Shown here: positions 6,952-8,194 of the stretch, piece after piece
Layout: each line of letters starts with the position of its first letter
Position numbering within the stretch: position 1 is the stretch's first letter
From: Chitinophagales bacterium
Lineage (GTDB): Bacteria > Bacteroidota > Bacteroidia > Chitinophagales > Chitinophagaceae
Reading direction: 5' to 3'
Assembly (NCBI GenBank): GCA_015654495.1
Contig: JAATGW010000749.1
Location: forward strand, 1 to 8,194
Length of the DNA: 8,194 nt
Notes under the pieces: model-generated
What the model was told of the DNA's origin: nothing
Seen by the model: the letters and a program-made list of their open reading frames with translations, nothing else
The model's database searches: none
Made by a program: the position numbers and the translations under genes

Positions 6952-6959
6952 TACTTTAG
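6952..6959 (+). promoter_or_regulatory. Candidate -7 element of the POT transporter promoter
   Basis: TACTTTAG matches the Bacteroidota TAnnTTTG -7 consensus at five of six fixed positions. It sits 34 nt before the ATG at 6994, giving a leader of about 25-30 nt. No TTG lies at the expected 17-20 nt upstream; the nearest TTTG (6911-6914) is too far. The promoter might therefore need an activator, or the call might be wrong. Confidence 0.35.
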
Positions 6960-6993
6960 CCCCTACTCAATTCAATAAGCAAAAATCAACCCA

Positions 6994-8194
6994 ATGAGCC
7001 AATCCAGTTCTGCAAAGCACCCCGCAGGTCTTTATGTTTTGTTTGCCACAGAAATGTGGGAAAGGTTCAATTACTATGGGATGCGTGCAATCCTGGTTTA
7101 TTTCATGACAGATGCGTTGATGTACAATAAACCATTTGCTTCAAACCTGTATGGCGGTTATACAAGCCTGATATACCTCACGCCACTTATCGGAGGTTTT
7201 TTTGCTGACCGTTTCTGGGGTAACCGAAGATCCATTGTTTTTGGAGGACTGGTAATGGGTATTGCTGAACTGGTTTTGTTTGCCTGTGCCAGCATTTACA
7301 AAACATCCCCTGAAATTTCCACTTTTCTGTTTTATACCGGGCTGGGCGGTATGATTGCAGGAAACGGCTTTTTTAAGCCAAATATTTCATCAATGGTTGG
7401 CCAGCTCTATTTTCCGGGTGATAAAAGATCCGATTCAGCATATACCATTTTTTATATGGGAATCAATGTGGGTGGGTTACTCGGCCCCTTTATCTGCGGG
7501 CTGGTAGGAAATACCGGCGATCCGGCTGATTTTAAATGGGGATTTCTTGTAGGAAGTATTTCGATGTTTCTGAGTGTGATTACTCTGAATCTTTTCAAGG
7601 TTAAATACCTTATTTCACCTGAAAAGAAACCTGTAGGTGAAGTTCCCGAACATGCGGAAACCTTAACAACACCGCTAAAAAATCGATTATCCTTTACTGT
7701 TATTGCCGGTTTATTCGGGCTGATTGCCCTGGCAATGGGCCTGCTATACCTACATGTAAACAATATTTTTGATATTGCCTGGTTATTACTCGCCTCGCTC
7801 GGTGCGATTCTTTACATCATTTTTTCTGACAAATCGCTAACCAAAATCGAGCGCGATCGTGTAATCGCAATTTTTGTGGTTTCCTTTTTTGTGGTGTTTT
7901 TCTGGAGTGCATATGAACAAACAGGTGCGTCTCTGGCATTTTTTGCTGCAGAGCAAACAGATCTTCATATAGATCTTATCAATTATGATGTGCGTCCGAG
8001 CTGGTTTCAATCAGTAAATTCTTTTTTCATTTTACTGTTTGCGCCTCTGTTCGCCTGGTTGTGGTTAAAACTCGGGAGCAGAAACCTGGAACCAAGTTCA
8101 CCTGCAAAAATGGCGATAGGATTGTTCCTGGTAGCAGCGGGGTATCTCTGGATTGAAGTGGGTGTAAAAGATGTTGCACCAAACCTGAAAGTGA
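6994..8194 (+). CDS. Proton-dependent oligopeptide (POT/PTR2) family transporter, 3' end outside window
   Basis: An MFS symporter of the inner membrane, expected to import di- or tripeptides with protons. I translated 400 codons from the ATG at 6994 (MSQSSSAKHPAGLYVLF) with no stop before the edge. Family signatures are clear: the TM1 motif E20-M-W-E-R-F-N-Y-Y-G29, G-G-F-F-A-D-R-F-W-G-N-R-R at 67-79 (MFS loop 2-3), G-N-G-F-F-K128-P-N with the conserved TM4 lysine, F-Y-M-G-I-N-V-G-G at 153-161 (PTR2 signature region), and F-W-S-A-Y-E308-Q-T-G with the TM7 glutamate. A hydrophilic link (about 203-231) is followed by two extra hydrophobic segments (about 232-255 and 259-278) before TM7, which fits the 14-helix bacterial POT layout. 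About 100 or more C-terminal residues are missing. It is divergent from purD with no Shine-Dalgarno. Substrate is inferred from the family; nearby peptidase genes cannot be assessed here. Confidence 0.93.
   Translation, partial: MSQSSSAKHPAGLYVLFATEMWERFNYYGMRAILVYFMTDALMYNKPFASNLYGGYTSLIYLTPLIGGFFADRFWGNRRSIVFGGLVMGIAELVLFACASIYKTSPEISTFLFYTGLGGMIAGNGFFKPNISSMVGQLYFPGDKRSDSAYTIFYMGINVGGLLGPFICGLVGNTGDPADFKWGFLVGSISMFLSVITLNLFKVKYLISPEKKPVGEVPEHAETLTTPLKNRLSFTVIAGLFGLIALAMGLLYLHVNNIFDIAWLLLASLGAILYIIFSDKSLTKIERDRVIAIFVVSFFVVFFWSAYEQTGASLAFFAAEQTDLHIDLINYDVRPSWFQSVNSFFILLFAPLFAWLWLKLGSRNLEPSSPAKMAIGLFLVAAGYLWIEVGVKDVAPNLKV

Larger units (their letters stand above)
6801..6993. other. Divergent intergenic region between purD and the POT transporter
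   Basis: This 193-bp spacer must carry the 5' regions of both purD (minus) and the transporter (plus). It has no credible ORF. Visible elements are a run of eight T at 6906-6913, a 13-bp palindrome at 6922-6934 and a candidate -7 element for the transporter at 6952-6959. For purD a possible -7 (CATATTTG, minus strand, 6819-6812) would put the start of transcription only a few bases before the ATG and has no clear -33 partner, so I do not call a purD promoter. I recognise no riboswitch fold. Confidence 0.6.

Noticed and set aside
7452..7763. 103-codon minus-strand frame opposite the POT transporter
   Set aside because: Overlaps a clear transporter reading frame and its product looks like a reverse-frame artefact.
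1..8194. Search by eye for mobile elements, CRISPR arrays, tRNA/rRNA genes and defence or biosynthetic cassettes
   Set aside because: No transposase or integrase, no regularly spaced repeats, no tRNA-like folds and no unfamiliar protein-coding genes; all substantial coding space is accounted for by known housekeeping families.

Overview
The window reads as a piece of a Bacteroidota chromosome, probably from the Chitinophagaceae/Sphingobacteriia side of the phylum. This placement is inferred from the protein character (PBP2 with an SCN motif and a Cys/His-rich active-site loop, MreB beginning MGLFNWFTQEIAIDLGTANT, a POT transporter with an FWSAYEQTG motif), from moderate GC as judged by eye, from mostly weak Shine-Dalgarno sequences, and from promoter-like sites resembling the Bacteroidota TTG / TAnnTTTG pattern. 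No search was run, so the placement is not certain.

Positions 1-5298 hold a five-gene cell-shape cluster on the minus strand, read right to left: mreB (5298-4273), mreC (4188-3337), mreD (3340-2807), mrdA/PBP2 (2790-658) and the first 225 codons of rodA (677 to the window edge). Together these encode the elongasome: the actin-like MreB filament, the MreC/MreD membrane scaffold, the SEDS glycosyltransferase RodA and its partner transpeptidase PBP2. The genes are tightly packed: mreC/mreD overlap by 4 nt (ATGA), mreD/mrdA are 16 nt apart and mrdA/rodA overlap by 20 nt. A single transcript is likely, starting from a candidate promoter just upstream of mreB.

Positions 5502-6800 carry purD (GAR synthetase, purine biosynthesis), also on the minus strand and 203 bp upstream of mreB. 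A divergent 193-bp spacer (6801-6993) then leads to a plus-strand proton-coupled oligopeptide (POT/PTR2) transporter, cut by the right edge after 400 codons.

This is mainly core housekeeping DNA. I see no mobile element, CRISPR array, RNA gene or defence-type cassette, and no previously undescribed system. The points worth a second look are small: substitutions at usually conserved positions in RodA and MreB, a long charged C-terminal tail and a Cys/His cluster in PBP2, and two short perfect palindromes in the intergenic spacers.
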